Source: Apilactobacillus waqarii (lineage in GTDB: Bacteria > Bacillota > Bacilli > Lactobacillales > Lactobacillaceae). From it: 64,000 nucleotides of DNA. The notes beneath the pieces are model-generated. The model had not been told where the DNA came from and did not search any database. It saw nothing but the letters and a program-made list of their open reading frames with translations. The position numbers and the translations under genes were made by a program. Position 1 is the stretch's first letter. Every line of letters begins with the position of its first letter. The stretch covers positions 62,001 to 126,000 of the forward strand of contig NZ_JAHQYH010000001.1 of assembly GCF_019061205.1 (NCBI RefSeq), read 5' to 3'. Shown piece by piece: positions 8,606 through 16,529 of this stretch.

Positions 8606-10366
8606 ATGAAGAAAACAAAAATCGTAAGTACATTAGGACCTGCTAGTACCGATGTTGACACTATTGTCAAATTAATCGAATCTGGCGCTAATGTTTTCAG
8701 ATTTAACTTCTCACATGGTGACCATGAAGAACACTTTGATCGTTTAAACAAAGTTCATGAAGCCGAAAAGAGAACTGGTAAGACTGTTGGTCTTATGCTT
8801 GATACTAAGGGTGCTGAAATCCGTACTACTATCCAAAAAGATGGTAAGATTGAATTCCACACTAACGACGAATTTAGAATTTCAATGGACGAATCTATTG
8901 AAGGTACTAAAGAAAAGATCGCCGTTACTTACCCTGGCTTATTAGCTGACGTTCACGTTGGTGGCCACATCTTATTTGATGATGGTATCCTAGACTCAGT
9001 TATCAAAGAAATCGATGAAGCTAACAAAGAACTAGTTGTTGTTGCTCAAAACAACGCTACTCTAGGTTCACGTAAAACTGTTACTGCACCTGGTGTTTCA
9101 ATTAACTTACCAGGTATTACTGAAAAGGATTCAAGCGACATTCGTTTTGGTCTTTCAGAAATGCACATTAACTTCATCGCCGCTTCATTTGTAAGAAAAC
9201 CAGAAGATGTTTTAGACATCCGTAAATTACTTGAAGACGAACACAAAGAAGACGTTCAAATCTTCCCTAAGATTGAATCACAAGAAGGTATCGACAACTT
9301 TGAAGAAATCATGAAGGTTTCTGATGGTTTGATGATCGCTCGTGGTGACATGGCTGTTGAAATTCCAGCAGAAAATGTTCCAATCGTTCAAAAACACTTA
9401 ATCCACAGATGTAACGAAATGGGTAAACCAGTTATTACTGCAACTCAAATGTTGGACTCAATGATTGAAAACCCACGTCCTACACGTGCTGAAGCTTCAG
9501 ACGTTGAATACGCTGTATTAAGCGGTACTGATGCTACTATGCTTTCAGGTGAAAGTGCTAACGGTGACTACCCAGCAGAAGCAGTTGCTACTATGGCTAA
9601 GTTAGACGTTAAGGCTGAAAACCACTACGATGAATACGGTGACGCTCGTCCTGCATTCAACAACGGTGACGTTACTGAAGCATTCGGTAAGCAAGTTGCT
9701 GAAATGGTTAAGGATCTTGACATCAAGACTATCGTAACTACTACTTCAACTGGTTACTCAGCTCGTATGATTTCTAAGTACCATCCAAATGCTGATATCT
9801 TAGCATTAACTTTTGATGACCGTGTACGTCGTGGTCTAATGGTTAACTGGGGTGTTCAACCAATCGTTGTTGACAAGCCAGAAAACAGTGATGGTATGTT
9901 CGACTTCGCAGCTAAGAAGGCAGTTGAAACTGGCTTAGCTAAGGAAGGCGACTTAATCCTTGTAGTTGCAGGTCTACCTGTTGGCGAAAAGGGTACAACT
10001 AACGTAATGAGCGTTAAGTTGATCGGTTCAGAACTTGCTCAAGGACAAGGTGTTGGCGACAAGACTGTTATCGGTAAAGCTTTTTTAGCAAGTAACGCTG
10101 CCGATGCAAACAGCAAGGCTGTTGACGGTGGCGTGTTGGTAGCTAAGAATACCAACAAAGACTTCTTGCCAGCTATTAAGAAGGCAAGCGCAATTATCGT
10201 TGAAGATGGTGGTATGACATCACATGCTGCAGTATTAGGTATTTCACTAGGAATTCCTGTTATTGTTAGCGCTAAGGGTGCTACTGAAAACATCTCAGAC
10301 GGTCAAACTATTACAGTAGATGCACGTCGCGGAATTGTTTACGCAGGCGCTGCTAACTCACTATAA
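8606..10366 (+). CDS. pyk: Pyruvate kinase
   Basis: Pyruvate kinase converts phosphoenolpyruvate and ADP to pyruvate and ATP, the final ATP-yielding step of glycolysis or of the phosphoketolase pathway. The 586 residues begin MKKTKIVSTLGPAS and show the metal and substrate motifs LDTKGAEIRT, PKIESQEG, MIARGDMAVEIP and ITATQMLDSM. Residues from about 510 form the extra C-terminal PEP-utilising domain (EDGGMTSHAAVLG) seen in Bacillus-type enzymes and absent from E. coli PykF. GGAGAG precedes the ATG. Codon choice looks optimised, with many CGT, GGT and GTT codons, as expected of a highly expressed gene. Confidence 0.97.
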   Translation: MKKTKIVSTLGPASTDVDTIVKLIESGANVFRFNFSHGDHEEHFDRLNKVHEAEKRTGKTVGLMLDTKGAEIRTTIQKDGKIEFHTNDEFRISMDESIEGTKEKIAVTYPGLLADVHVGGHILFDDGILDSVIKEIDEANKELVVVAQNNATLGSRKTVTAPGVSINLPGITEKDSSDIRFGLSEMHINFIAASFVRKPEDVLDIRKLLEDEHKEDVQIFPKIESQEGIDNFEEIMKVSDGLMIARGDMAVEIPAENVPIVQKHLIHRCNEMGKPVITATQMLDSMIENPRPTRAEASDVEYAVLSGTDATMLSGESANGDYPAEAVATMAKLDVKAENHYDEYGDARPAFNNGDVTEAFGKQVAEMVKDLDIKTIVTTTSTGYSARMISKYHPNADILALTFDDRVRRGLMVNWGVQPIVVDKPENSDGMFDFAAKKAVETGLAKEGDLILVVAGLPVGEKGTTNVMSVKLIGSELAQGQGVGDKTVIGKAFLASNAADANSKAVDGGVLVAKNTNKDFLPAIKKASAIIVEDGGMTSHAAVLGISLGIPVIVSAKGATENISDGQTITVDARRGIVYAGAANSL

Positions 10367-10380
10367 TATTTACTCGAAAA

Positions 10381-10412
10381 GAGGATGCATTTTAAATGCA
10401 TCCTCTTTTTTT
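10381..10412 (+). terminator. Intrinsic terminator after pyk
   Basis: GAGGATGCATTT pairs with AAATGCATCCTC (10381-10404) with almost no loop, followed by eight T residues. Confidence 0.9.
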
Positions 10413-10474
10413 ATCGAAATATTATGTAAATTAGTGTAGAATTGACATATAACGATTCGAAATGAGGAATATTA

Positions 10475-11359
10475 ATGAATAACTTTTTAGGCCGTGTTGT
10501 TTCTGGTAAAGTAACTGACGAAAATGACAAAAACTATTTTGTTCAAATTGAAGGAACAACATTCCTATTGGATAAGGACGAAATATTAAAGCCACTAAAG
10601 ATTGGTAGTAACTTTAAGGGATTTGCATATGAAAATGAAAACCACAAGATGCAAATAACAAGAAACATTCCAGATGTCCAAGTGGACCACTATGCATTTG
10701 GAACGGTTGTCCAAAGCAAGTATGGATTGGGAATCTTTGTTGATATCGGTTTACCTAACAAGGACATCGCTGTATCAATCGATGATCTTCCCGAATTAAC
10801 AAAGTTATGGCCTCAACATGGTGATAAAGTCATGATTGCCTTAAAAATCGATAAAAAAGATCGAATTTGGGGTGAATTAGCTGACGAAGAAATCTTCAAA
10901 AGTATTTCAATCCCAGCTAATCCCAAGCTAAAGAACCGTAACATGAAGGCGACAACTTATAGATTAAAGCTAGCCGGAACACGTGTTATCACAGATGACT
11001 ATCGATTAGGATTTATCCATCCGAGCGAACGTGAAATGGAACCACGCTTGGGTCAACAAGTTGATGTAAGAGTGATCGGAATTTTACGAGATGGAACATT
11101 AAACCTATCAATGAAACCTCGTGCATACGAAGCAATCAGTGATGATTCAAAAATGATTTTTGCTGTCTTGAAGAGATCAGAAGATGGAAAAATTGCATAT
11201 ACCGACAAGAGTACTCCTGAAGATATCAAGGCCTTCTTTGGTATCAGTAAGGGACAATTCAAACGTGCGGTAGGTAATCTTTTGAAGAACCGTCTGATTG
11301 AACAAAAAGATGGCGAAATGTTGTTAACTGAAAAGGGTAAAGAAACTGATATTGAATAA
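10475..11359 (+). CDS. cvfB: S1-like RNA-binding protein CvfB
   Basis: This 294-residue protein matches the CvfB/YitL family: tandem S1-type beta-barrel domains (about 1-65, 66-135 and 145-215) and a C-terminal winged helix (about 225-290, with DIKAFFGISKGQFKRAVGNLLK). Family members bind RNA and affect virulence gene expression in Staphylococcus; the role in lactobacilli is unknown. ATGAGGAAT precedes the ATG. The gene is followed after 14 bases by xerD, so the two are probably co-transcribed. Confidence 0.88.
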   Translation: MNNFLGRVVSGKVTDENDKNYFVQIEGTTFLLDKDEILKPLKIGSNFKGFAYENENHKMQITRNIPDVQVDHYAFGTVVQSKYGLGIFVDIGLPNKDIAVSIDDLPELTKLWPQHGDKVMIALKIDKKDRIWGELADEEIFKSISIPANPKLKNRNMKATTYRLKLAGTRVITDDYRLGFIHPSEREMEPRLGQQVDVRVIGILRDGTLNLSMKPRAYEAISDDSKMIFAVLKRSEDGKIAYTDKSTPEDIKAFFGISKGQFKRAVGNLLKNRLIEQKDGEMLLTEKGKETDIE

Positions 11360-11373
11360 AATCGGGTGATATT

Positions 11374-12261
11374 ATGGACTCCGAAGTTAAGGACTACTTA
11401 CATTATTTGGTAATTGAACGTGGATTATCAGATAATACGATTAAGAGCTATCATCAAGACATTAAAGGATTTATCAATTACTTAAAAGACAATCATATTA
11501 GTGAATTTAAAAAAGTCGATTCAAAGACAATTTTAGATTATATGAAGTACATGAAGGATTGTGGAAAGGCAAGAAATTCCATAATCCGTTTTGTTTCAAC
11601 GATGAAAAAGTTTTTTAAGTACCTACAAAGATATCACTTCATCATCGAAGATCCGATGGTCAATGTAGATACCCCTAAATCAGCCAATCATTTACCAGAT
11701 GTATTGACGATGAAGGAAATCGATAAATTACTGGCAGTTCCCGATACAAACGACAAATATGGCATTAGAGATAGGGCAATATTAGAAGTCATGTACGCTA
11801 CGGGATTGCGTGTTAGCGAAGTAGTTAATTTGAAGATGGATAATTTACATTTGGATATGGGAATTATTCAAACAATTGGTAAGGGAGACAAGGAAAGAAT
11901 TATTCCGATTGGCTCTCAAGCCATTAAATGGATATACACTTATATGGAAAACAGTCGCAATCTTTTGCTAAAGAGAAGACATTGTGATTATCTATTCTTA
12001 AATGCTCATGGATCTGGTTTGAGTAGACAAAGCATTTGGCAAAAGCTTAAGCGTTATGTTGGTTTAGCCGGAATTAAGAAAAAGGTTACTCCGCACACTT
12101 TACGTCATTCATTTGCAACTCATATACTAGAAAATGGAGCAGATTTGAGAGTTGTACAAGAGTTATTGGGGCACTCTGATATTTCAACAACTCAAATCTA
12201 TACGCATGTTTCCCATGAACATCTAAATAAGGCGTTTGATGACTTTCATCCACACGCTTAA
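11374..12261 (+). CDS. xerD: Tyrosine recombinase XerD
   Basis: XerD acts with XerC at dif to resolve chromosome dimers at division. The 295 residues have the N-terminal SAM-like core-binding domain (about 1-90) and a complete catalytic domain: Arg in ATGLRVSEV near 145, Lys in GKGDKER, HTLRHSF near 241, LGHSD near 266 and the nucleophile Tyr in TQIYTHVS near 275. Position before ribT-scpA-scpB-rluB is the conserved place of xerD in Firmicutes, which separates it from the xerC copy at 35.9 kb. AATCGGGTGAT precedes the ATG. Confidence 0.93.
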   Translation: MDSEVKDYLHYLVIERGLSDNTIKSYHQDIKGFINYLKDNHISEFKKVDSKTILDYMKYMKDCGKARNSIIRFVSTMKKFFKYLQRYHFIIEDPMVNVDTPKSANHLPDVLTMKEIDKLLAVPDTNDKYGIRDRAILEVMYATGLRVSEVVNLKMDNLHLDMGIIQTIGKGDKERIIPIGSQAIKWIYTYMENSRNLLLKRRHCDYLFLNAHGSGLSRQSIWQKLKRYVGLAGIKKKVTPHTLRHSFATHILENGADLRVVQELLGHSDISTTQIYTHVSHEHLNKAFDDFHPHA

Positions 12262-12284
12262 AGCACAGATTGGAGGAATTTGGG

Positions 12285-12653
12285 ATGCTACTAAAATATA
12301 GAACAGAATATAAAAAAATCGCTATGGATATGCTTTCTTTATTACCAGACATGAATAAGGGAAATCATTTAGAAGATGAAATGAACTGGTATGAAGATAG
12401 TGATAACCGTGTTATTTACTTATGGAAAAATCAAGATGACAATTGGGCTGGATTAGTCGCAATTGAACAAAAAAATGATTTATTAGTTCTAAGAAGAGTA
12501 GTCTTAACACCTGATTCTTGGAATATTAATAACTGTTGTTCAATGATCGATGATTTAAATAACTTATATATGGGTAAAAAGATTGTCGGAACAATGGATA
12601 CCACTTCAATCTGTGAAATTTGGGAGAAACGTAATGGAACCAGAGTTCAATAA
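12285..12653 (+). CDS. ribT: RibT-like protein with degenerate acetyltransferase motif
   Basis: This 122-residue protein resembles Bacillus RibT, a GNAT-fold protein encoded at the end of the riboflavin operon: similar length, a related N-terminus (YRTEYKKIAMDMLSLLPD), YLWKNQDDNWAGLVAIE in the core and VLRRVVLTP before the cofactor loop. The acetyl-CoA loop that normally follows (R/Q-x-x-G-x-G/A) reads SWNINNCCSMIDDL here, without the glycines, so acetyl-CoA binding is doubtful. No rib biosynthesis gene accompanies it. I chose the ATG eight bases after GGAGG (12272-12276). Its last 20 bases overlap scpA. Confidence 0.7.
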   Translation: MLLKYRTEYKKIAMDMLSLLPDMNKGNHLEDEMNWYEDSDNRVIYLWKNQDDNWAGLVAIEQKNDLLVLRRVVLTPDSWNINNCCSMIDDLNNLYMGKKIVGTMDTTSICEIWEKRNGTRVQ

Positions 12654-13389
12654 CTCTAACAATATAAATATTCACATTGATGATTTTGATGGCCCCTTAG
12701 AATTACTGTTACATCTAATCAAGCAATCTGAAATGGATATCTATGACATCCAAATTGAAAAGATTACCAGACAATACGTTGAATATTTAACTGAGATGAA
12801 GAACCTAAACGTTAATATCGCAGGTGAGTACTTTGTAATGGCATCCAATTTGATGGCGATTAAGTCTAAGTTATTGTTGCCTCGAAATGATGAAATTAAC
12901 GAAGATGACGATTATGAGGATCCACGGGATGAATTAGTAAATCAACTTTTGATTTATCAAGAATATAAAGAAGTATCAAAAGTATTGAAGAAGATGGAAA
13001 CTAAGACTAGTCAATATCACAGTGTTGATCCCGTTTTACCAAGCGTCGATGAGATGATTGATTTTAACGATAACGAAAAATTCAGTATCGATTTAATTCA
13101 ACAAGCGTTTGATCGAATTATTGAAAAAATTAAATCAAACGAACCATATGTACATTCAGTGATTGAATGGGAATACACTGTCAAAGGCCAATCAACATAT
13201 GTTATGGATAGATTATCCAAACAACAATCGGTTGAATTTGATTCCTTATTTGATAAGACTAGTAACGTTGAATTTGTAGTTACTACATTTTTGTCACTAC
13301 TAGAACTAGTTAAGGAACAAAAAGTCAAAGTCGGACAAATTGACGACAAACTTTATTTAGAAAAAATCGCAAAGCAAGGTGAAGAGTAA
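12634..13389 (+). CDS. scpA: Segregation and condensation protein A
   Basis: ScpA is the kleisin subunit that bridges SMC heads and joins ScpB in chromosome condensation. The 251 residues contain the family N-terminal motif FDGPLELLLHLIKQSEMDI at about 14-32, an acidic central linker and a C-terminal winged helix (about 170-245). The ATG at 12634 follows GGGAG and lies inside the end of ribT; an upstream in-frame ATG at 12583 would add 17 residues unlike the family. scpB begins on the next base after the stop, so the two are translationally coupled. Confidence 0.94.
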   Translation: MEPEFNNSNNINIHIDDFDGPLELLLHLIKQSEMDIYDIQIEKITRQYVEYLTEMKNLNVNIAGEYFVMASNLMAIKSKLLLPRNDEINEDDDYEDPRDELVNQLLIYQEYKEVSKVLKKMETKTSQYHSVDPVLPSVDEMIDFNDNEKFSIDLIQQAFDRIIEKIKSNEPYVHSVIEWEYTVKGQSTYVMDRLSKQQSVEFDSLFDKTSNVEFVVTTFLSLLELVKEQKVKVGQIDDKLYLEKIAKQGEE

Positions 13390-13950
13390 TTGGTTAGTAA
13401 GTTAGCGCAGCTAGAGAGCCTAATATATATATCTGGTGAAGATGGAATAACATACGACAATCTAAGTACATTATTAAAACTAAGTACTAGTGAGCTAGAA
13501 ACGTTAATGAATCAACTAAAGGAGTCTTTTGAACACGAAGACTCACCATTTACGTTGATGGAATATTCTGATAAGGTTCAACTTGCCACGAAGGAAGAAC
13601 TAAACGACCTAATTAAGGGATATTTGCAAAGTGATGAAAGCATTTCTTTAACTCAAACAGCGCTAGAAACACTTACGATTATTGCTTATAATCAACCGAT
13701 TACGAGGGTTGAAGTGGATGACATTAGAGGTGTGAACAGCAGTAAGACGGTCCAAAGATTGTTGAGACAAAGTCTAATTGCCACTGCCGGTTACAAGAAA
13801 GTACCGGGTCATCCGAAGCTCTATACAACAACTGATAACTTTTTGAAGTTGTTTGGAATTAAGAGCTTAAACGAATTACCAAAAATTGATAATGAAATTT
13901 TACTTCAGGAGGAAGAAAATGGCGGAACGACTACAGAAGATAATGGCTAA
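13390..13950 (+). CDS. scpB: Segregation and condensation protein B
   Basis: ScpB forms a dimer of tandem winged-helix domains that binds ScpA in the SMC condensin complex. The 186 residues include the characteristic LTQTALETLTIIAYNQPITRVEVDDIRGVNS segment near 95-125 and GHPKLYTTTDNFLKLFG near 138-155. Translation starts at TTG directly after the scpA stop; GGTGAAGAG inside the scpA end serves as ribosome site. The C-terminus overlaps the start of rluB by 32 bases. Confidence 0.93.
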   Translation: MVSKLAQLESLIYISGEDGITYDNLSTLLKLSTSELETLMNQLKESFEHEDSPFTLMEYSDKVQLATKEELNDLIKGYLQSDESISLTQTALETLTIIAYNQPITRVEVDDIRGVNSSKTVQRLLRQSLIATAGYKKVPGHPKLYTTTDNFLKLFGIKSLNELPKIDNEILLQEEENGGTTTEDNG

Positions 13951-14644
13951 AGCCGGGGTTGCTTCAAGACGTAAATCAGAAGAAATTATTTTAGCCGGTC
14001 GCGTAAAGGTAAACGGTCAAGTTGTTACTGAACTAGGAACAAAGGTTAAAGTTTCTGATGAAGTGCAAGTTGATGGATTACCAATCAACAAGGAAGCACC
14101 AGTATATTACTTGTTATACAAACCAAGAAGAATTATCACTTCAGTGTCTGATGAAAAGGATCGTAAGACGGTCTTAGACTTTTTAGAAGATGTTGAACAA
14201 AGAATTTATCCAGTTGGAAGATTGGACTACGATACTTCAGGTCTTTTACTAATGACCAATGATGGAGACTTGGATAACCGTTTAACTCATCCTAAGTACG
14301 AAGTTGAAAAAACTTATGTTGCTAAGGTGGAAGGAATTCCAACTAACGATGAATTAAAACAACTAAGACTGGGTGTTAAGATCAACGGTAAGAAGACAGC
14401 ACCTGCAAAGACAAACGTCTTAGAAACTGATAATGGCAAGAAGACAGCAGTTGTGCAATTAACAATTCATGAAGGTAAAAACCATGAGGTTAAGAACATG
14501 TTCAAGGCCATCGGTCATCCGGTTAAGAAGTTAAAACGTGAATCATTTGCTTTCCTAAACCTAAAGGGATTACAACCAGGTGATTACCGACCATTGAAGA
14601 AATTCGAAGTTGAAAAGTTATACGAAATGACTGAAAAGAGATAA
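13919..14644 (+). CDS. rluB: 23S rRNA pseudouridine synthase RluB
   Basis: This enzyme isomerises a uridine in helix 89-90 of 23S rRNA (position 2605 in E. coli RluB). The 241 residues have an N-terminal S4 RNA-binding domain (about 1-60) and the catalytic motif GRLDYDTSGLLLMTNDGDL with the nucleophilic Asp near 102, then KTYVAKVEG and the C-terminal VKKLKRESFAFL segment. It is the RluB/RsuA branch by motif and by its position after scpB. AGGAGG (13907-13912) fixes the ATG at 13919; the longer in-frame reading from 13886 would cross that site. Confidence 0.94.
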   Translation: MAERLQKIMAKAGVASRRKSEEIILAGRVKVNGQVVTELGTKVKVSDEVQVDGLPINKEAPVYYLLYKPRRIITSVSDEKDRKTVLDFLEDVEQRIYPVGRLDYDTSGLLLMTNDGDLDNRLTHPKYEVEKTYVAKVEGIPTNDELKQLRLGVKINGKKTAPAKTNVLETDNGKKTAVVQLTIHEGKNHEVKNMFKAIGHPVKKLKRESFAFLNLKGLQPGDYRPLKKFEVEKLYEMTEKR

Positions 14645-14671
14645 AAGGCTTGTTTAGAACAAGCCTTTTTT
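14645..14671 (+). terminator. Intrinsic terminator after rluB
   Basis: AAGGCTTGTT and AACAAGCCTT pair around TAG, followed by T residues that run directly into the -10 element of the ribU promoter. Confidence 0.88.
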
Positions 14672-14679
14672 GCTATAAT
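14671..14679 (+). promoter_or_regulatory. Extended -10 promoter of the FMN riboswitch and ribU
   Basis: TGCTATAAT is an extended -10 with a consensus hexamer. It sits immediately after the rluB terminator, and the FMN aptamer begins about 28 bases downstream. No clear -35 is visible because the terminator stem occupies that place. Confidence 0.6.
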
Positions 14680-14706
14680 CATTCTTGAAAAAATAGAAAT
14701 TGGTTT

Positions 14707-14819
14707 ATCTTCAGGGCAGGGTTAGATTCCCGACCGGCGGTTATAGCCCGCTACCTATCTTTTGATAGTTGATTTGGTGAAATTCCAAAGCCGACAGTAC
14801 AGTCTGGTATAAAGAAGAT
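14707..14819 (+). ncRNA. FMN riboswitch (RFN element)
   Basis: The closing stem ATCTTC...GAAGAT encloses the conserved RFN blocks AGGGCAGGGT, ATTCCCGACCGGCGGT, AGCCCGC, GGTGAAATTCC and CCGACAGTACAGTCTGG. A terminator hairpin follows at 14842. By analogy with characterised RFN elements, FMN binding should favour termination and shut off the transporter gene ribU. The aptamer sequence is complete. Confidence 0.96.
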
Positions 14820-14841
14820 CTCTTTTTGAGTACGCAAACAA

Positions 14842-14877
14842 GCTCATTGGTCTTCGATGGATCAATGGGCTTTTTTT
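14842..14877 (+). terminator. Riboswitch expression-platform terminator
   Basis: GCTCATTG and CAATGGGC pair across TCTTCGATGG and are followed by seven T residues, 30 bases before ribU. This is the expected FMN-controlled terminator. Confidence 0.85.
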
Positions 14878-14906
14878 GAAGATATTCCTCATATGGAGGA
14901 TTTATT

Positions 14907-15488
14907 ATGTTAAGTAGTACAAGTAGTCGTTTTAGTTTGAAGAACCTGGTTCAGGTTTCTATTTTAGGAGGATTGGCATATCTATTGACCTATCTTTCGG
15001 TGCCTATCTTACCGATGGCACCATACATGAAGTTAGATTTTGGTGATATTCCAATTCTTTTGGCAACTGTGTTATTATCAACTCGTAGTGGTTTGATTGT
15101 AGCATTGCTAAGAGCGGTACTATACTTCGTCTTTACCGGTGTTTCATTGATTAATTTGATTGGTATTTCAGCTTTATTAATCGCTAGTTTAACAATCGTA
15201 TTATCAGTTACATTGGTTAACAAATTAGTTCAAAACAATGCTAAATACGTTATTATGATTCTGTTTGAAACAGTCATGTTAACACTAGTTATGAGTGTAT
15301 TGAACTATTTCGTGATTACACCACTATACATCAATTTAACAGGATTTAAATTGAGCTTTAGCCTATTGGATTCTGTATTATACACAGTCACACCATTTAA
15401 CATTATCAAGGGATTATTCATTGGTGTTGTATTCGTGATTGTATATAACAGAAGCAATGCATGGGAAAAATATAAAGAAAAGAGATAA
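14907..15488 (+). CDS. ribU: Riboflavin ECF transporter substrate-binding protein RibU
   Basis: RibU is the S component that binds riboflavin in the membrane and works with the shared EcfAA'T module. The 193 residues are strongly hydrophobic with about six membrane helices. The segment PMAPYMKLDFGDIPILLATVLL near 36-57 and RSGLIVALLRAVLYFVFTG near 60-78 are typical of RibU/YpaA. The FMN riboswitch directly upstream confirms the substrate class. ATGGAGGATTT precedes the ATG. EcfAA'T genes are not in the window. ypbB begins three bases after the stop. Confidence 0.94.
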   Translation: MLSSTSSRFSLKNLVQVSILGGLAYLLTYLSVPILPMAPYMKLDFGDIPILLATVLLSTRSGLIVALLRAVLYFVFTGVSLINLIGISALLIASLTIVLSVTLVNKLVQNNAKYVIMILFETVMLTLVMSVLNYFVITPLYINLTGFKLSFSLLDSVLYTVTPFNIIKGLFIGVVFVIVYNRSNAWEKYKEKR

Positions 15489-15491
15489 ACA

Positions 15492-16529
15492 ATGAACAAA
15501 GATTTGCTGTTATTGCTTCTATCGTCGACGCAGCCAAGAAGAATTAAATTAATTCAAAACTTGTTAAATGGAAAAAGAACCGTTTCAACACTTTTCTGGG
15601 CAATGCGTTATGGTATCTTGCAATACTCAGCAATTCTAAAGACATATGATCTAAATTCTATCAACGACGCAATCAAAGAGTTAATCGTAGAAGGTTTAGC
15701 AAAACAAGTTGATGAATTTCAGTATCAATTGACCATAAAAGGTCAAATTAAAAAGGATTCTGTAAAGGAATCCTTTTACATATTACAGAACACATCGTAT
15801 CAATATAATTATGATGTGAATGAGTTTAAAGCAAGAATATTATTGGCTATTCAATCAGTGTCAGAATATAGCTATCAAAATAAGAATTATTATCCCGTTA
15901 AAACAGATATGAAGAGTGCAATGATTGTAAAAAGATGGTTTATTCAAAATAAAGCAGAAATCGTAAGTCGATTAGAGAATTATTTAACCAAGTATTTGAC
16001 ACAAGTTGATGAGAAGAAGGCTAATATCATCGCTCAACAAATGATTGGCCACGATGTCTATGGGATGACAACCGGTCAATTGGCGGATAGCATGAATATT
16101 TCCAAAGTTGAAGCATTCTTCATGGAATATGATGGTTGGGTCGATTTTATTAACTATATTATTAATGACGATGATCAGCTATTATTTCCATTGATAAATG
16201 ACGTTCGAACTTTAAAGATGAATCATCATGCGATTCAAACATATAAGCAATTTGTTAGTGGTAATACGCTAGATCAAATCGCCAATAACCTAAACGTCAA
16301 GCTATCAACTATCCGAGAACATCTATTAGAAATGGCAATTTGGTTACCAGAAAGTAAGTTTCCTTATTCTAAAATCGTAGGTGCTGAAGATGAAAGAACG
16401 TTACGCCAAGCTTTTGATAACCAGCCAATTGATGATTGGCAATTTCGTCAAATTAGCGAAAAAACAGATATTAATTTTTTTGAGTTTAGAATTTATCAAA
16501 TATTAAGGAGCAAACAAGATGTTAAGTGA
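15492..16529 (+). CDS. YpbB-like helix-turn-helix protein upstream of recQ
   Basis: This 345-residue protein occupies the position of Bacillus ypbB, immediately before recQ and overlapping it by 11 bases. The C-terminal part (about 250-340) holds the helix-turn-helix stretch TYKQFVSGNTLDQIANNLNVKLSTIREHLLEM, the HTH_40 type found at the end of some RecQ proteins. It may therefore supply in trans an RQC-like DNA-binding module for the short RecQ encoded next. The N-terminal 200 residues show no motif I recognise. The function is not established. Confidence 0.75.
   Translation: MNKDLLLLLLSSTQPRRIKLIQNLLNGKRTVSTLFWAMRYGILQYSAILKTYDLNSINDAIKELIVEGLAKQVDEFQYQLTIKGQIKKDSVKESFYILQNTSYQYNYDVNEFKARILLAIQSVSEYSYQNKNYYPVKTDMKSAMIVKRWFIQNKAEIVSRLENYLTKYLTQVDEKKANIIAQQMIGHDVYGMTTGQLADSMNISKVEAFFMEYDGWVDFINYIINDDDQLLFPLINDVRTLKMNHHAIQTYKQFVSGNTLDQIANNLNVKLSTIREHLLEMAIWLPESKFPYSKIVGAEDERTLRQAFDNQPIDDWQFRQISEKTDINFFEFRIYQILRSKQDVK

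Noticed and set aside
10442-10454. TTGACA followed at once by TATAAC upstream of cvfB
   Set aside because: The two boxes are one base apart, and a hexamer 17 bases on would overlap the ribosome site. Not a usable promoter.
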